Source: SHZL01 sp963815185
GTDB taxonomy: Bacteria > Pseudomonadota > Gammaproteobacteria > Xanthomonadales > SZUA-36
Assembly (NCBI GenBank): GCA_963815185.1
Contig: CAWFGC010000006.1
Coordinates: 80,811-144,810, forward strand
Direction: 5' to 3'
DNA: 64,000 nt
In this document: positions 35,622-45,864 of the stretch, in pieces
Layout of the letters: each line of letters opens with the position of its first letter
Numbering within the stretch: the stretch's first letter is position 1
Program-made: the position numbers and the translations under genes
Notes under the pieces: generated by a model
What the model saw: the letters and a program-made list of their open reading frames with translations, nothing else
Database searches by the model: none
Told to the model about the DNA's origin: nothing

Positions 35622-36821
35622 TTACAAATCCTGTTGATAACGAACATAGGGAATACGGCCGTATATGGACTCAAACCGGTCTGCCGTCTTGTCGATGCTG
35701 TTTCTTTCGCCTACACCCGCACCAAGAACATTGCTGGCACCGACACTCAGGTTTGCGTTCCAAGGCGCGCGCCACGTAAAGTGGACGTCAAAGGTACTCA
35801 TGCTGTCCAGGTTTTCGTGATTGAGGAAACTGATCGGCTCCCGGTAGTAACCGCGAATACCGCTGCTGAATGACCCCCGGGTCCATTCTATTCCCAGGGC
35901 CGCAGAATCAAATGGCTTGGTCACACTCCAGTCCAGCGGGCCAAGGCTGTGATCATATAGCCCCTGGTAATTCGCATCCAGAACCCGGGTAAGGGCCAAA
36001 CCCAGGCGGATTTCCCCAGCCTGGTCGGTGGTGTATCCGAGCTGGAAATTCAGGTCGATGCCGGTGGTTCCGCTGCTTCCCAGGTAGGCAGTGGACAGCG
36101 CGCTGGGCAATACACTGCTCTCAGCCGATGGGGTGATGAGCGGATTTTCCAGCAAAGCGGCCGGGTCGTTGATTTCATTCAATTTGTACACGCCGGCTCC
36201 GCCAGTATGCGATGCACTGGTAAACCAGTTTACCGAAGTGCTCATATTGCCGAATTCATGGCGTGCGCCAAGGTTGAGGGTGCGACGATCAAAGCTCGAA
36301 TTCGCCTCGGTGACAAAGTGGCAACCCGATGCCGTATAAGAATCAGGCCCCAAGGTGCCATTCACACACTGAATGCTGCCCAGGGTCTGGAACTGCGTGT
36401 TGCCCTGTATCTGCTCTGCGCCACCATTGAGGCTCAGACCGTTCCCCAACGGGATTCGCAGTGTTGCATCCAGACCCAGCACACTGGTATCCGGGGTGGA
36501 GAATAGTTGATGGCCTGCTTCCAACACGATGGGATGGGATAATTGCAACTGCAGTTTACGGATTTCGCTGCCGCCAAGGTCAAATTCCAGGGCGCCTGAT
36601 ATGGGATCGAGCACCATTGGGGTTCCCGGGTGCACCCGGTGTTGATCCAGCACGTTGGAGTGGTCACCCTGGCGAGCCAGACCGCTTGCCTTGCCGTAAG
36701 TCAGGACCGGGCGGTCCGAAGACGTGTCAGCACTGCTGGCGATACCGGGCAACAGACACAACAGAGCCACGGCAGCAAGTGCTGCTGTAATGGGCTTGAC
36801 CTGAGTTGTGCCGGTTTTCAT
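35622..36821 (-). CDS. Predicted outer-membrane beta-barrel protein
   Basis: A 399-residue exported protein. The signal peptide is near 13-30 (ALAAVALLCLLPGIASSA). The rest is rich in alternating beta-strand segments typical of barrel proteins (LSLNGGAEQIQGNTQFQTLG; TGIDLNFQLGYTTDQAGEIR; FDVHFTWRAPWNANLSVGAS). No plug domain or TonB box is seen, so it is not a TonB receptor. A barrel protein of this size could be a porin-like or lipid-handling protein. Function unknown. Confidence 0.55.
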   Translation of the reverse strand: MKTGTTQVKPITAALAAVALLCLLPGIASSADTSSDRPVLTYGKASGLARQGDHSNVLDQHRVHPGTPMVLDPISGALEFDLGGSEIRKLQLQLSHPIVLEAGHQLFSTPDTSVLGLDATLRIPLGNGLSLNGGAEQIQGNTQFQTLGSIQCVNGTLGPDSYTASGCHFVTEANSSFDRRTLNLGARHEFGNMSTSVNWFTSASHTGGAGVYKLNEINDPAALLENPLITPSAESSVLPSALSTAYLGSSGTTGIDLNFQLGYTTDQAGEIRLGLALTRVLDANYQGLYDHSLGPLDWSVTKPFDSAALGIEWTRGSFSSGIRGYYREPISFLNHENLDSMSTFDVHFTWRAPWNANLSVGASNVLGAGVGERNSIDKTADRFESIYGRIPYVRYQQDL

Positions 36822-36990
36822 CCTCGATGCTTCCCCGCATGGTCTTCTGCCGACTCACATGCTTTTTATCTTAGAAGACCGTTCCAAACAGAGGTTCCCT
36901 TCAATCATAGCAAAATTTCACGGAAATCACGTCAATTTATTGTGGAAATTCGCTGTTATACTGCGTTTTTTGCTTCAGGTTCGTGCGCTG

Positions 36991-37548
36991 ATGGTCTTGA
37001 CGAGGACTCCGGTCTGCAAATTCGGTTCCAGGGCTCCTGAATTCCAGCTTTCCGGAACCGATGGAAAAACGTGGACGCTACAGGATTGCAGGGGCCCGAA
37101 AGGCTTGCTGGTCATGTTTATTTGCAACCACTGCCCCTATGTTCAGGCCATCAATCACAAACTCGTGCGTGATGCCCGCGATCTGCAAATCCTGGGGGTG
37201 CGGTGTGTCGCTATCATGCCCAATGATACCCGCGAATACCCGCAAGACTCCCTGGAAAACATGCGTAAAGTGTCCTCTGAGCTCGGCTACCCCTTTCCCT
37301 ACCTGATCGACGAATCCCAGGCCGTCGCAAGGGCCTACGGAGCGGTATGTACGCCGGATTTCTTCGGCTATAACGCGGATCTCGGACTTCAGTATCGTGG
37401 CCGGATGGATGAAAGCGGCGCCCGCAAAGATACAGGAGAGGTTCGGCGGGAGCTGTTTCTGGCGATGAAGCAAGTGGCAGAAACCGGCACGGGCCCGCAG
37501 GACCAGGTTCCGTCCATGGGTTGTTCGATCAAGTGGCGGCAGCCTTGA
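36991..37548 (+). CDS. Thioredoxin-like (AhpC/Redoxin family) protein
   Basis: A 185-residue peroxiredoxin/thioredoxin-fold protein. The conserved core is FQLSGTDGKTWTLQD, then GLLVMFICNHCPYVQA with a CxxC active-site-like pair (CNHC), and GVCTPDFFG-like region AVCTPDFFGYN. The CNHCPY version characterises a redoxin subgroup often annotated as thioredoxin family protein. The ATG at 36991 is used; the frame upstream to 36808 lacks homologous sequence. Probably cytoplasmic redox or peroxide defence. Confidence 0.8.
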   Translation: MVLTRTPVCKFGSRAPEFQLSGTDGKTWTLQDCRGPKGLLVMFICNHCPYVQAINHKLVRDARDLQILGVRCVAIMPNDTREYPQDSLENMRKVSSELGYPFPYLIDESQAVARAYGAVCTPDFFGYNADLGLQYRGRMDESGARKDTGEVRRELFLAMKQVAETGTGPQDQVPSMGCSIKWRQP

Positions 37549-37693
37549 ACCGCCGGCTTTGGCCGCGGAAACCGTTCACGCGCTTTAAATCCCGCCGTTT
37601 TCAGGTCACATTTTGCTCTTGACTGGGTTAGTATGGGCGCTTGCTTTATTCCTGGCCTGAGCCGGGCTTGTTACAGAAAAGGCAGGGAAATCA

Positions 37694-38128
37694 ATGGAAC
37701 AAGTATTTCTTGTAGGTATTGATTGCAGCAAGTGCAGTCAACGGGCTCTGGACTATGCGGCCGGTTTAGCCAAGGCCAATAAAGCGCGGCTGGTGGTAGT
37801 CCATGTGATCGAGTGGTCGCCGTATTCTTTCAATACGCCAATGGAAAACGAAGTGCGGCATAAGCGGCGTGAGGACGAACTCGAACGTGCGCACGCGGAA
37901 ATCGTCGACCCGGTCGTTCAGGATTTGCGGGGCCAGGGAATTGACGCGGAAGGCCTGATTCGCCATGGCCATGCGGCCGAAACAATCAATCAACTGGCCG
38001 CCGAAGTCGGGGCAACGAATCTCATCATTGGCCGCAAAGGCACCTCTGGCATCAAGTCGCACCTGTTTGGCAGCGTGCCCAGCACGCTGGTTCAGATCGC
38101 CGAACTGCCCGTTACGGTAGTGCCCTGA
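37694..38128 (+). CDS. Universal stress protein (UspA family)
   Basis: A 144-residue single-domain Usp. It has the N-terminal VGIDCSKCSQRALDYA, VVVHVIEW, and the ATP-binding glycine motif LIIGRKGTSGIKSHLFGSV near the C-terminus. ATP binding and a role in stress endurance are typical for the family. It lies 22 bp upstream of the sodium/alanine symporter gene, so the two are probably co-transcribed. Confidence 0.88.
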   Translation: MEQVFLVGIDCSKCSQRALDYAAGLAKANKARLVVVHVIEWSPYSFNTPMENEVRHKRREDELERAHAEIVDPVVQDLRGQGIDAEGLIRHGHAAETINQLAAEVGATNLIIGRKGTSGIKSHLFGSVPSTLVQIAELPVTVVP

Positions 38129-38150
38129 TCAGTTCTCCGGGAGAGTGTTC

Positions 38151-39692
38151 ATGTTAAGAATAAAAAACCTCGTGTTACCCATCCTGATTCTGATGTTGCC
38201 CTTGTCTGCGCTGGCTCAGGAGGGTGTCGACCAGAGGATTGACGAAGCCGTGAAACCTTATGCCGATGCCGTATCTGGTTTCATCTTCTCTTCGATTCCA
38301 ATAGCTGGCGTCCCGTTTCCTTTTGTCCTGGTCTGGCTGATTGCCGCCGCATTCTTTTTCACAATTTATTTCCGCTTCGTCAACCTCCGGGCCATGAGAC
38401 ACGGTTTTCAGCTTGTCAGGGGAGACTACAGCGACCCGACTGCGGCGGGGGAAGTGACACACTTCCAGGCCCTCGCAACCGCGCTTTCGGGAACCGTTGG
38501 CCTCGGTAATATTGCCGGCGTGGCCGTGGCGGTGTCTTTGGGTGGCCCGGGCGCTACGTTCTGGATGATCGTGGCTGGATTTCTCGGCATGTCGACCAAA
38601 TTCGTCGAATGTACACTGGGCGTCCGTTACCGCAATGAATACACGGACGGCTCGGTATCCGGCGGTCCCATGTACTACCTGTCCAAAGGCCTGGGGGAAC
38701 GCAGCAAGAAACTCAAGTTCCTCGGTAAGGGCCTGGCGGTGGTGTTCTCCGTTTTTTGCATTGGCGGTTCATTCGGTGGCGGTAACATGTTCCAGGCCAA
38801 CCAGAGCTTCAAACAGGTGCTGGCGGTTACCGGTGGAGATACCAGTTGGCTGGCGGACAAAGGTTGGCTGTTTGGTGTTGTGATTGCGATCCTGGTGGGT
38901 TTGGTCATCATTGGCGGCATACAGGGCATCGCCCGCGTCACCTCGAAAATCGTCCCCTTTATGGCCATTCTTTACGTTGGGGCCGGGATTGCCATCATTG
39001 TGACCAATGCGCATCAACTGCCGCAAACGATGGTTGACATTTTCAATGGCGCTTTTACCGCTCACGGCGTCGCAGGAGGCGTGGTAGGTGTTCTGTTCCA
39101 GGGTTTCAAACGTGCGGCATTTTCCAACGAGGCAGGGGTAGGATCGGCCGCGATTGCACATTCCGCGGTAAAGACCCACCGGCCGATTACCGAAGGCTTT
39201 GTGGCGCTTTACGAACCATTTATCGACACCGTGGTGGTGTGCACGGTCACTGCATTGGTCATATCCGTCACCGGCACCTGGGACCCCAGCGTAGACCCCA
39301 GCCAGGGTGTGGCTCTGACTTCCAAAGCCTTCGAATCGGAGATTTCCTGGTTTCCGTACGTATTGACCGTGGCAGTCGTTCTGTTCGCATTTTCGACGAT
39401 GATTTCCTGGTCCTACTATGGCCTTAAGGCCTGGACCTACCTGTTCGGCGAATCGATGATTATCGACATTGTTTACAAGGTTCTGTTTCTGGGGTTCGTC
39501 GTCGTCGGTTCTTCGATGCAGCTTGGATCGGTCATCGATTTTTCCGACGCCATGATTTTTGCGATGGCTTTTCCAAACATTATCGGCATCTACTTCCTGC
39601 TTCCGGTGGTAAAGCGCGAGCTGAACGAATACTGGGCGGATTACAAGGCAGGGCGCCTGCAGAAGTTCGGTAAGGCTGCAAACCGGGCCTGA
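38151..39692 (+). CDS. Sodium:alanine/glycine symporter (AGCS family)
   Basis: Sodium-coupled amino acid importer of 513 residues with about ten membrane segments. Family signatures include the GTVGLGNIAGVAVAVSLGGP region, MSTKFVECTLGVRYR, GGPMYYLSKGL and QGFKRAAFSNEAGVGSAAIA. The N-terminus has a signal-like hydrophobic stretch followed by QEGVDQRIDEAV. The ATG at 38151 has CCGGGAGAG at 38137-38144; a GTG at 38145 is in frame. Confidence 0.92.
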   Translation: MLRIKNLVLPILILMLPLSALAQEGVDQRIDEAVKPYADAVSGFIFSSIPIAGVPFPFVLVWLIAAAFFFTIYFRFVNLRAMRHGFQLVRGDYSDPTAAGEVTHFQALATALSGTVGLGNIAGVAVAVSLGGPGATFWMIVAGFLGMSTKFVECTLGVRYRNEYTDGSVSGGPMYYLSKGLGERSKKLKFLGKGLAVVFSVFCIGGSFGGGNMFQANQSFKQVLAVTGGDTSWLADKGWLFGVVIAILVGLVIIGGIQGIARVTSKIVPFMAILYVGAGIAIIVTNAHQLPQTMVDIFNGAFTAHGVAGGVVGVLFQGFKRAAFSNEAGVGSAAIAHSAVKTHRPITEGFVALYEPFIDTVVVCTVTALVISVTGTWDPSVDPSQGVALTSKAFESEISWFPYVLTVAVVLFAFSTMISWSYYGLKAWTYLFGESMIIDIVYKVLFLGFVVVGSSMQLGSVIDFSDAMIFAMAFPNIIGIYFLLPVVKRELNEYWADYKAGRLQKFGKAANRA

Positions 39693-39859
39693 ATGAAGCA
39701 CGTCAACCGCTTTTTGAGTGAAAGCTTGATTTCAGGCCTTGCCCCGGTCAAGGTCTATCGGCGAAAATTGCCCACTGTGCTGATGCAAAAAGTGCTTTCT
39801 CGGAGCTTCAGGGCCCGTTAATACTCACCCGATCGCCACACCAACGCCAGGAAATCGTG

Positions 39860-41869
39860 ATGCCCACTCGACGTGAACTCGCCAACGCCATTCGAGCCTT
39901 GTCCATGGACGCGGTGGAACAAGCCAACTCCGGTCACCCGGGTATGCCGATGGGCATGGCGGATATTGCCGAAGTGCTGTGGAATGATCATCTGAAGCAC
40001 AACCCAAAAAACCCGCAGTGGTGGGACCGCGATCGCTTTGTCCTGTCAAATGGCCACGGTTCGATGTTGCTCTACTCGGTGTTGCACCTCAGTGGTTATG
40101 ACCTGCCCATCGAAGAGTTGAAGAATTTTCGCCAGTTGCATTCCAAAACGCCGGGTCATCCGGAATATGGGGACACCCCCGGCGTGGAAACGACAACCGG
40201 GCCTTTGGGTCAGGGCGTTGCCAATGCAGTGGGTATGGCGCTGGCCGAAAAAGTCCTGGCGCTTCGCTTCAACCGCGAAGACCACGTGATCGTCGATCAC
40301 AACACCTGGGTATTCCTTGGTGATGGCTGCCTGATGGAAGGTATTTCGCACGAAGCATGTTCGCTGGCTGGTACATTGGGCCTCGGCAAGCTGACCGCGT
40401 TCTGGGACGATAACGGGATTTCCATTGACGGCGAGGTCGAGGGCTGGTTCACCGACGACACGCCTGCACGTTTTGAGGCCTATGGCTGGCAGGTCATTCG
40501 CGACGTCGATGGTCATGATCCGGCCGAAATTCAGCAGGCGATTGAAACGGCTCAGGCAGAAACTGCCCGCCCCAGCCTGATCTGCTGCCGCACGATTATC
40601 GGTTACGGTGCACCCAACAAGCAGGGTACCGAGGCTACCCATGGCGCACCCCTGGGCGCAGAGGAAGTGGCGGCCGCGCGGGAATTCCTTGGCTGGCATT
40701 ATCCGCCATTCGAAATTCCGCCTGAAATCAAAGCGGCATGGGACGCAACTGAAGCCGGCGCGCAAGCTGAAAAGGCCTGGCAGAAACTGTTTTCATCCTA
40801 CAGCGACCGGTTTCCGGAGCTTGCGGCCGAGTTCAAACGCCGCATGAACGGGGATCTTCCCCCGGACTGGCAGGTGCAAAGCGAAAAACTGATTGCTTCA
40901 ATGCAAGCCAGTGCAAAGGATGTGGCGACGCGCAAGTCCTCGCAGATCGCCCTGGAAGCGTTTGCGCCGATGTTACCGGAACTGATCGGTGGTTCCGCCG
41001 ATCTGGCCGGATCGAACAACACCATCTGGTCGGGTAGCGTGGATGTCCGGCGGGGGGACGACAAGGGCAATTACATACATTTTGGCGTGCGGGAATTCGG
41101 TATGACCGCGATGTGCAACGGACTTGCGCTGCATGGTGGTTTCATTCCTTACTGCGCCACTTTTCTGGTGTTTTCGGATTATGCGCGCAATGCAGTGCGC
41201 ATGTCGGCGCTGATCCCGGCCCACAACATTCTGGTTTATACCCATGACTCGATTGGCTTGGGAGAGGATGGGCCGACCCATCAGCCGGTTGAACAGCTTG
41301 CCAGCCTGAGGATGATTCCGGGGCTGGAGGTATGGCGGCCTTGCGATACGGCTGAATCTGCAGTGGCGTGGAAAAGTGCGATCGAAAAGCGCGGGCGGCC
41401 CAGTGCCCTGATCTTCACCCGCCAGGGCCTGCCGCACCAGGAGCGTAACAAAAAACAGTGCCAGTCCATCGCTCGCGGGGGCTATATCCTGCGAGAGCCG
41501 GCGGGGAAAATCGACGCCATCATCATTGCCAGCGGCTCGGAAGTCGCTCTGGCAGTGGGAGCCGCAGATGCCCTGGCGGCGGAGGGAATCGGTGTGCGGG
41601 TCGTTTCCATGCCTAACCCGGGGTTGTTCCTGCAGCAGGATGCAGCCTGGAGGCAATCGGTGTTACCGCCTGACCAGCGTGCGCGTGTCGCAGTTGAAGC
41701 GGGTGTCAGCCATTATTGGCATCCATTTGTGGGCGAACGAGGCGAAATCGTCGGTGTGGACCGTTTTGGAGCATCCGCACCGGCCAAAGTGCTATTCGAA
41801 TATTATGGCTTGACGGTAGAAAAAGTCAGCGCGGCCGTGCACACGAGCATGGCTGCAGTCCAGGCCTGA
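39860..41869 (+). CDS. tkt: Transketolase
   Basis: Thiamine-diphosphate enzyme exchanging two-carbon units in the pentose phosphate pathway. The 669-residue protein has the N-terminal EQANSGHPGMPMGMADIAEV, the TPP/Mg motif WVFLGDGCLMEGISHEA, and the pyrimidine-domain SIGLGEDGPTHQPVEQLASL. The ATG at 39860 is preferred to the GTG at 39857. It leads the tkt-gap-pgk-pyk cluster; the gap to gap is about 48 bp. Confidence 0.96.
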   Translation: MPTRRELANAIRALSMDAVEQANSGHPGMPMGMADIAEVLWNDHLKHNPKNPQWWDRDRFVLSNGHGSMLLYSVLHLSGYDLPIEELKNFRQLHSKTPGHPEYGDTPGVETTTGPLGQGVANAVGMALAEKVLALRFNREDHVIVDHNTWVFLGDGCLMEGISHEACSLAGTLGLGKLTAFWDDNGISIDGEVEGWFTDDTPARFEAYGWQVIRDVDGHDPAEIQQAIETAQAETARPSLICCRTIIGYGAPNKQGTEATHGAPLGAEEVAAAREFLGWHYPPFEIPPEIKAAWDATEAGAQAEKAWQKLFSSYSDRFPELAAEFKRRMNGDLPPDWQVQSEKLIASMQASAKDVATRKSSQIALEAFAPMLPELIGGSADLAGSNNTIWSGSVDVRRGDDKGNYIHFGVREFGMTAMCNGLALHGGFIPYCATFLVFSDYARNAVRMSALIPAHNILVYTHDSIGLGEDGPTHQPVEQLASLRMIPGLEVWRPCDTAESAVAWKSAIEKRGRPSALIFTRQGLPHQERNKKQCQSIARGGYILREPAGKIDAIIIASGSEVALAVGAADALAAEGIGVRVVSMPNPGLFLQQDAAWRQSVLPPDQRARVAVEAGVSHYWHPFVGERGEIVGVDRFGASAPAKVLFEYYGLTVEKVSAAVHTSMAAVQA

Positions 41870-41917
41870 CAGCCGGCTGGGCCGTAAGCAGAACTACCAT
41901 TACTCAGGAGTATAAAC

Positions 41918-42925
41918 ATGGCGATCAAAGTGGCAATCAATGGTTATGGCCGCATCGGACGGAACATCATGCGAGCCCTTTATGAATCCGGCCGGACCGA
42001 CGAGATTCAGATTGTGGCAATCAATGATCTGGGAGATGCCGAAACCAACGCGCACTTGACGCGTTTCGATACAACACACGGAAAGTTTCCATTTGACGTT
42101 GTCGTCGATGGCGGCGATCTGGTCGTCAATGGTGACCGCATCAAGGTGCTGGCGGAGCGGGACCCGGCAAAATTGCCCTGGGCCGAGCTGGGTGTCGATG
42201 TGGTGCATGAATCCACCGGGCTTTTTGCCAGCCGGGAAAAAGCGGCTGCCCATCTGGCCGCGGGCGCCAAAAAGGTCATCATTTCCGCCCCGGGACAAAA
42301 CGTCGATAACACCGTGGTCTATGGCGTCAATCATGACAGCCTGAAATCCACCGATCAGGTTATTTCCAACGCATCCTGCACCACCAACTGTCTGGCGCCG
42401 CTGGCCAAAGTCCTGCATGACGGAATCGGAATCGAACACGGTTTGATGACGACCATTCACGCCTACACCAATGATCAGGTGCTGACCGACGTCTACCACA
42501 AAGACCTGAGGCGGGCCCGATCGGCGACGATGAGCCAAATTCCGACCAAGACCGGAGCTGCAGCAGCCGTTGGGATGGTGCTGCCGGAACTCAACGGCCG
42601 GCTGGACGGCTTTTCCATGCGCGTGCCAACGATCAATGTTTCGGTAGTCGATCTTGTTTTCACGGCCAGCCGGGACACGACCGTGGAAGAGGTCAACGAC
42701 ATCGTCCGTACGGCCGCCGAGGGCAAGATGAAGGGAGTGATGGCCTACAACACGCAGCCGCTGGTATCGGTCGATTTCAATCACAATCCGCATTCATCGA
42801 TTTTTGACGCCACCCTGACCCGGGTCATGGAAGGCAGGCTGGTAAAAGTGCTTAGCTGGTACGACAACGAGTGGGGATTCAGCAACCGCATGCTGGATAC
42901 CACGATTGCATTGATGAATGCCTGA
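41918..42925 (+). CDS. gap: Glyceraldehyde-3-phosphate dehydrogenase, type I
   Basis: Oxidative phosphorylation of glyceraldehyde-3-phosphate with NAD. The 335-residue enzyme starts with the Rossmann motif VAINGYGRIGRNI, has the catalytic cysteine in SNASCTTNCLAPL near residue 153, His in TTIHAYTNDQ and the C-terminal SWYDNEWGFSNRM. AGGAG precedes the ATG. Located between tkt and pgk, as in many gammaproteobacteria. Confidence 0.97.
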   Translation: MAIKVAINGYGRIGRNIMRALYESGRTDEIQIVAINDLGDAETNAHLTRFDTTHGKFPFDVVVDGGDLVVNGDRIKVLAERDPAKLPWAELGVDVVHESTGLFASREKAAAHLAAGAKKVIISAPGQNVDNTVVYGVNHDSLKSTDQVISNASCTTNCLAPLAKVLHDGIGIEHGLMTTIHAYTNDQVLTDVYHKDLRRARSATMSQIPTKTGAAAAVGMVLPELNGRLDGFSMRVPTINVSVVDLVFTASRDTTVEEVNDIVRTAAEGKMKGVMAYNTQPLVSVDFNHNPHSSIFDATLTRVMEGRLVKVLSWYDNEWGFSNRMLDTTIALMNA

Positions 42926-42940
42926 ACTCACGGTAACGGC

Positions 42941-44149
42941 ATGAACTTTGTGCGCATGGAACATGTTTACATGGCCGGCAAGCGGGTGATGATCCGGGAG
43001 GATCTCAATGTTCCGCTGGTTGCGGGCAAGGTCACATCCGATGCGCGCATCCGGGCGGCACTGCCGACCATTCGATTGGCACTGGAGAAAGGGGCGGCAG
43101 TAATCATCCTTTCCCATCTGGGCCGGCCCACTGAAGGTGAATTCAAGGCCGAGTTTTCACTGGCTCCGGTGGCGGAACATCTGGCCGGGCTGTTGGGTCA
43201 GGAGGTCCGCTTCGAGCCTGGGTGGCTGGACGGTATTGAAATCAGCCCGGGTGAAGTCGTGCTATGTGAAAACGTACGTTTCAATCCGGGCGAAAAGAAG
43301 AATGATGACGGCCTGGCGGCAAAAATGGCCGCGCTGTGCGACGTTTTCGTCATGGATGCATTTGGCACGGCTCACCGCGCTCAAGCTTCGACTGAAGGCA
43401 TCATTCGCAAGGCGCCAATTGCCTGTGCCGGGTTGTTGCTGTCACGCGAACTGGATGCGCTGAAGAAATCCATGCAGCAACCCGAGCGGCCCTTGCTGGC
43501 CATCGTCGGCGGCTCGAAAGTTTCGACCAAGCTGGCCGTGCTGGAGAATCTGCTCGGCGTGGTGGACGAGTTGATCGTCGGGGGCGGGATTGCAAACACG
43601 TTCATTGCCGCATCCGGATATCAGGTGGGCAAGTCCTTGTATGAACCCGACCTGGTGCATGAAGCTCAGCGCCTGATTCGCCATGCGCATGAGAAGGGCG
43701 GAAGCATTCCCATACCGAAAGACGTTCTGGTCGCAAAGTCGTTTTCTGCGGAAGCTGAGCCATTGGTTCGCCATCTGGATGAAGTGGCAGCGGACGAAAT
43801 GATCCTGGATATTGGTCCCCTGACCGCGGTCGAGTACGCACGGATGATCGCCGGCGCGGGCACTATCGTGTGGAACGGCCCCGTTGGCGTGTTCGAGTTC
43901 AGAAACTTTGCTGCAGGTACGCGCGCCGTTGCCGAAGCCATGGCGCGGTCAAAAGCGTTCAGCATTGCGGGCGGTGGGGATACGCTGGCCGCGATAGATC
44001 AATTTGGCGTTGGCGACAAAATCAGTTACATCTCGACCGGCGGTGGCGCCTTTCTGGAGTTTATCGAGGGCAAAATCCTGCCGGCGGTTGCGGCTTTGCA
44101 GGATCGATTTGCCCAGGGAAACGGTTCTGGTACTGCAAACAGGGGATAA
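42941..44149 (+). CDS. pgk: Phosphoglycerate kinase
   Basis: Transfers phosphate between 1,3-bisphosphoglycerate and ADP. The 402-residue protein has VMIREDLNVPL near the N-terminus, ILSHLGRP, GGSKVSTK and the C-terminal nucleotide motif SIAGGGDTLAAI plus TGGGAFLEF. It follows gap by 15 bp and precedes pyk by about 50 bp in an operon. Length is normal. Confidence 0.96.
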   Translation: MNFVRMEHVYMAGKRVMIREDLNVPLVAGKVTSDARIRAALPTIRLALEKGAAVIILSHLGRPTEGEFKAEFSLAPVAEHLAGLLGQEVRFEPGWLDGIEISPGEVVLCENVRFNPGEKKNDDGLAAKMAALCDVFVMDAFGTAHRAQASTEGIIRKAPIACAGLLLSRELDALKKSMQQPERPLLAIVGGSKVSTKLAVLENLLGVVDELIVGGGIANTFIAASGYQVGKSLYEPDLVHEAQRLIRHAHEKGGSIPIPKDVLVAKSFSAEAEPLVRHLDEVAADEMILDIGPLTAVEYARMIAGAGTIVWNGPVGVFEFRNFAAGTRAVAEAMARSKAFSIAGGGDTLAAIDQFGVGDKISYISTGGGAFLEFIEGKILPAVAALQDRFAQGNGSGTANRG

Positions 44150-44200
44150 TTCAGCCCCTGAATGCTGCCAATATCAGCATCGGTATCAAGAAAATTCACC

Positions 44201-45697
44201 ATGATTCTCGATAACAACGATAGCGCCGCCAAAAATCGCCGCACCAAAATTATCGCCACACTGGGCCCGGCTACCGACAAGCGCGAAAGCCTGTACGCAG
44301 TCATTAATGCAGGCGCGGATGTATTGCGTTTGAACATGTCTCACGGGCCGGCCGAGACACACGCCCTGCGGGCCCGGATGGCGCGCGAAATTGCCGCTGA
44401 ACTGGGCCGGGAAGTGGCGATCATGTTTGATCTTCAGGGCCCGAAAATCCGCATTGAGAAATTTTCCGATGGCATGGTTCAGCTGGAGACGGGTGACGTG
44501 TTCACGCTCGATGCAGGTGATTGCACGACGCCCGGGAGCCGGGAACGGGTAGGCGTGAGCTATGCAGGCCTGCCGGACGATGTTCAGGCGGGCAACGTAT
44601 TGTTGCTGGATGACGGCCTCATTTCCATGCGCGTTATCGAAATCGTGGACCGCAAAATCGTTTGCGAAGTGGAAAACGGTGGCAAATTGTCCGATCGCAA
44701 GGGAATTAATCTCCAGGGTGGCGGGCTGACCATTTCCGGCGTTGCAGAGCATGACCTGCCGCATATCCGCCTGGCAGCCGAGCTGCAGGCTGACTACCTT
44801 GCAGTTTCTTTCCCCAGTTGCGCTGCTGACATGGAACGGGCGCGCGATTTGTTGCGCAAGGCGGGCGGGCAGGCGGCACTGATGGCCAAAATTGAGCGCA
44901 TCGAGGCCATCCGTAACCTCGAAGAGATTTGTGATGCTTCCGACGCTGTGTTGGTGGCGCGGGGTGACCTGGGTGTGGAAATTGGCGATGCTGAACTACC
45001 CGGCCTGCAAAAGCGGATCATCCTCACTGCGCTGAAGCTTAATCGCATTGTCGTAACTGCCACCCAGATGATGCAATCGATGATCGAAAACCCGATTCCG
45101 ACCCGGGCGGAAGTGCTGGATGTGGCCAATGCGGTGATCGACGGGTCCGACGCGGTCATGCTCTCCGCCGAAACTGCAATCGGGAAGCACCCGGCGAAAG
45201 TGGTCGCCGCTATGAATCGCATCTGCCTTGGCGCAGAACGTCACTTCGATCGCGAGGGCGTGAGCGTGCAGCTCAACGTGCGCTTTCAGAAGATTGACCA
45301 GGCGATCGCCATGGCGGCGATGTTCATGGCCAAAAACGTTTCGGTACAGGCCATAGTGGCACTGACAGAGTCCGGTTCCACTGCCCAGTGGCTGTCCCGC
45401 GTACAATCGTCAGTGCCGATATTCGCCTTGTCGCCCAATGTCGCCAGCCGCCGGCGCATGGCTTTGTTCCGCGATGTTTATCCTGTGGCTCACCAGCCGG
45501 AAGGAGAGGACATGGACCAGATCGTTGAGGACATCCTGCAGCTGCTATGGCAAAAAGGCCACATCAAGAGCAACGACCGGGTCATCGTCACGATGGGTGA
45601 CAAGCTCGGAAATGAGGGTGGAACCAATACCCTGCGGCTGATCCAATTGGGCCCCGACGGGTACCCGGAGAACCAGTCGTATCTTGATCTGCATTAG
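44201..45697 (+). CDS. pyk: Pyruvate kinase
   Basis: Final ATP-yielding step of glycolysis. The 498-residue protein has RTKIIATLGPATDKRE near residue 13, the signature MAKIERIEAIRNLEEI, the RGDLGVEIGDAELPGLQKRI region and VVTATQMMQSM, with an A/C domain at the C-terminus. The ATG at 44201 (MILDNNDS) is preferred; the frame from 44162 adds only a short unsupported leader. A structured 131-bp repeat follows the stop. Confidence 0.95.
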   Translation: MILDNNDSAAKNRRTKIIATLGPATDKRESLYAVINAGADVLRLNMSHGPAETHALRARMAREIAAELGREVAIMFDLQGPKIRIEKFSDGMVQLETGDVFTLDAGDCTTPGSRERVGVSYAGLPDDVQAGNVLLLDDGLISMRVIEIVDRKIVCEVENGGKLSDRKGINLQGGGLTISGVAEHDLPHIRLAAELQADYLAVSFPSCAADMERARDLLRKAGGQAALMAKIERIEAIRNLEEICDASDAVLVARGDLGVEIGDAELPGLQKRIILTALKLNRIVVTATQMMQSMIENPIPTRAEVLDVANAVIDGSDAVMLSAETAIGKHPAKVVAAMNRICLGAERHFDREGVSVQLNVRFQKIDQAIAMAAMFMAKNVSVQAIVALTESGSTAQWLSRVQSSVPIFALSPNVASRRRMALFRDVYPVAHQPEGEDMDQIVEDILQLLWQKGHIKSNDRVIVTMGDKLGNEGGTNTLRLIQLGPDGYPENQSYLDLH

Positions 45698-45733
45698 GCA
45701 TCGCTGCATAAACGTGGTCCGCAATCTCACAGC

Positions 45734-45864
45734 ATGGCACAAGCCGGTTCGGAGCAAGGGTTCCGCTTTCAGGACCTTTTGAAACAGGATGTTTCAAGAA
45801 GAGGCCACATGGATGTGTTCGTGCCGTGTCCTGAAAGCGGAACCCTTGGTTCGGAGCGGCGCCC
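45734..45864. repeat. 131-bp structured repeat, copy 2
   Basis: Second copy of the unit at 22938-23068, of identical length and same internal layout: hairpin TTGAAAC-AGGAT-GTTTCAA and hairpin CACA-TGGA-TGTG (45806-45817) with GGA in the loop. In the outer stem, the pair A22968-T23043 of copy 1 is C45764-G45839 here, a compensatory change that supports a paired structure. It lies 36 bp after the pyk stop. The rest of the 359-bp gap 45698-46056 has no gene. Confidence 0.8.

Noticed and set aside
36808..36990. Upstream extension of the thioredoxin-like protein by about 61 residues
   Set aside because: The extension shows no homology or signal peptide, and an ATG at 36991 gives the family length.
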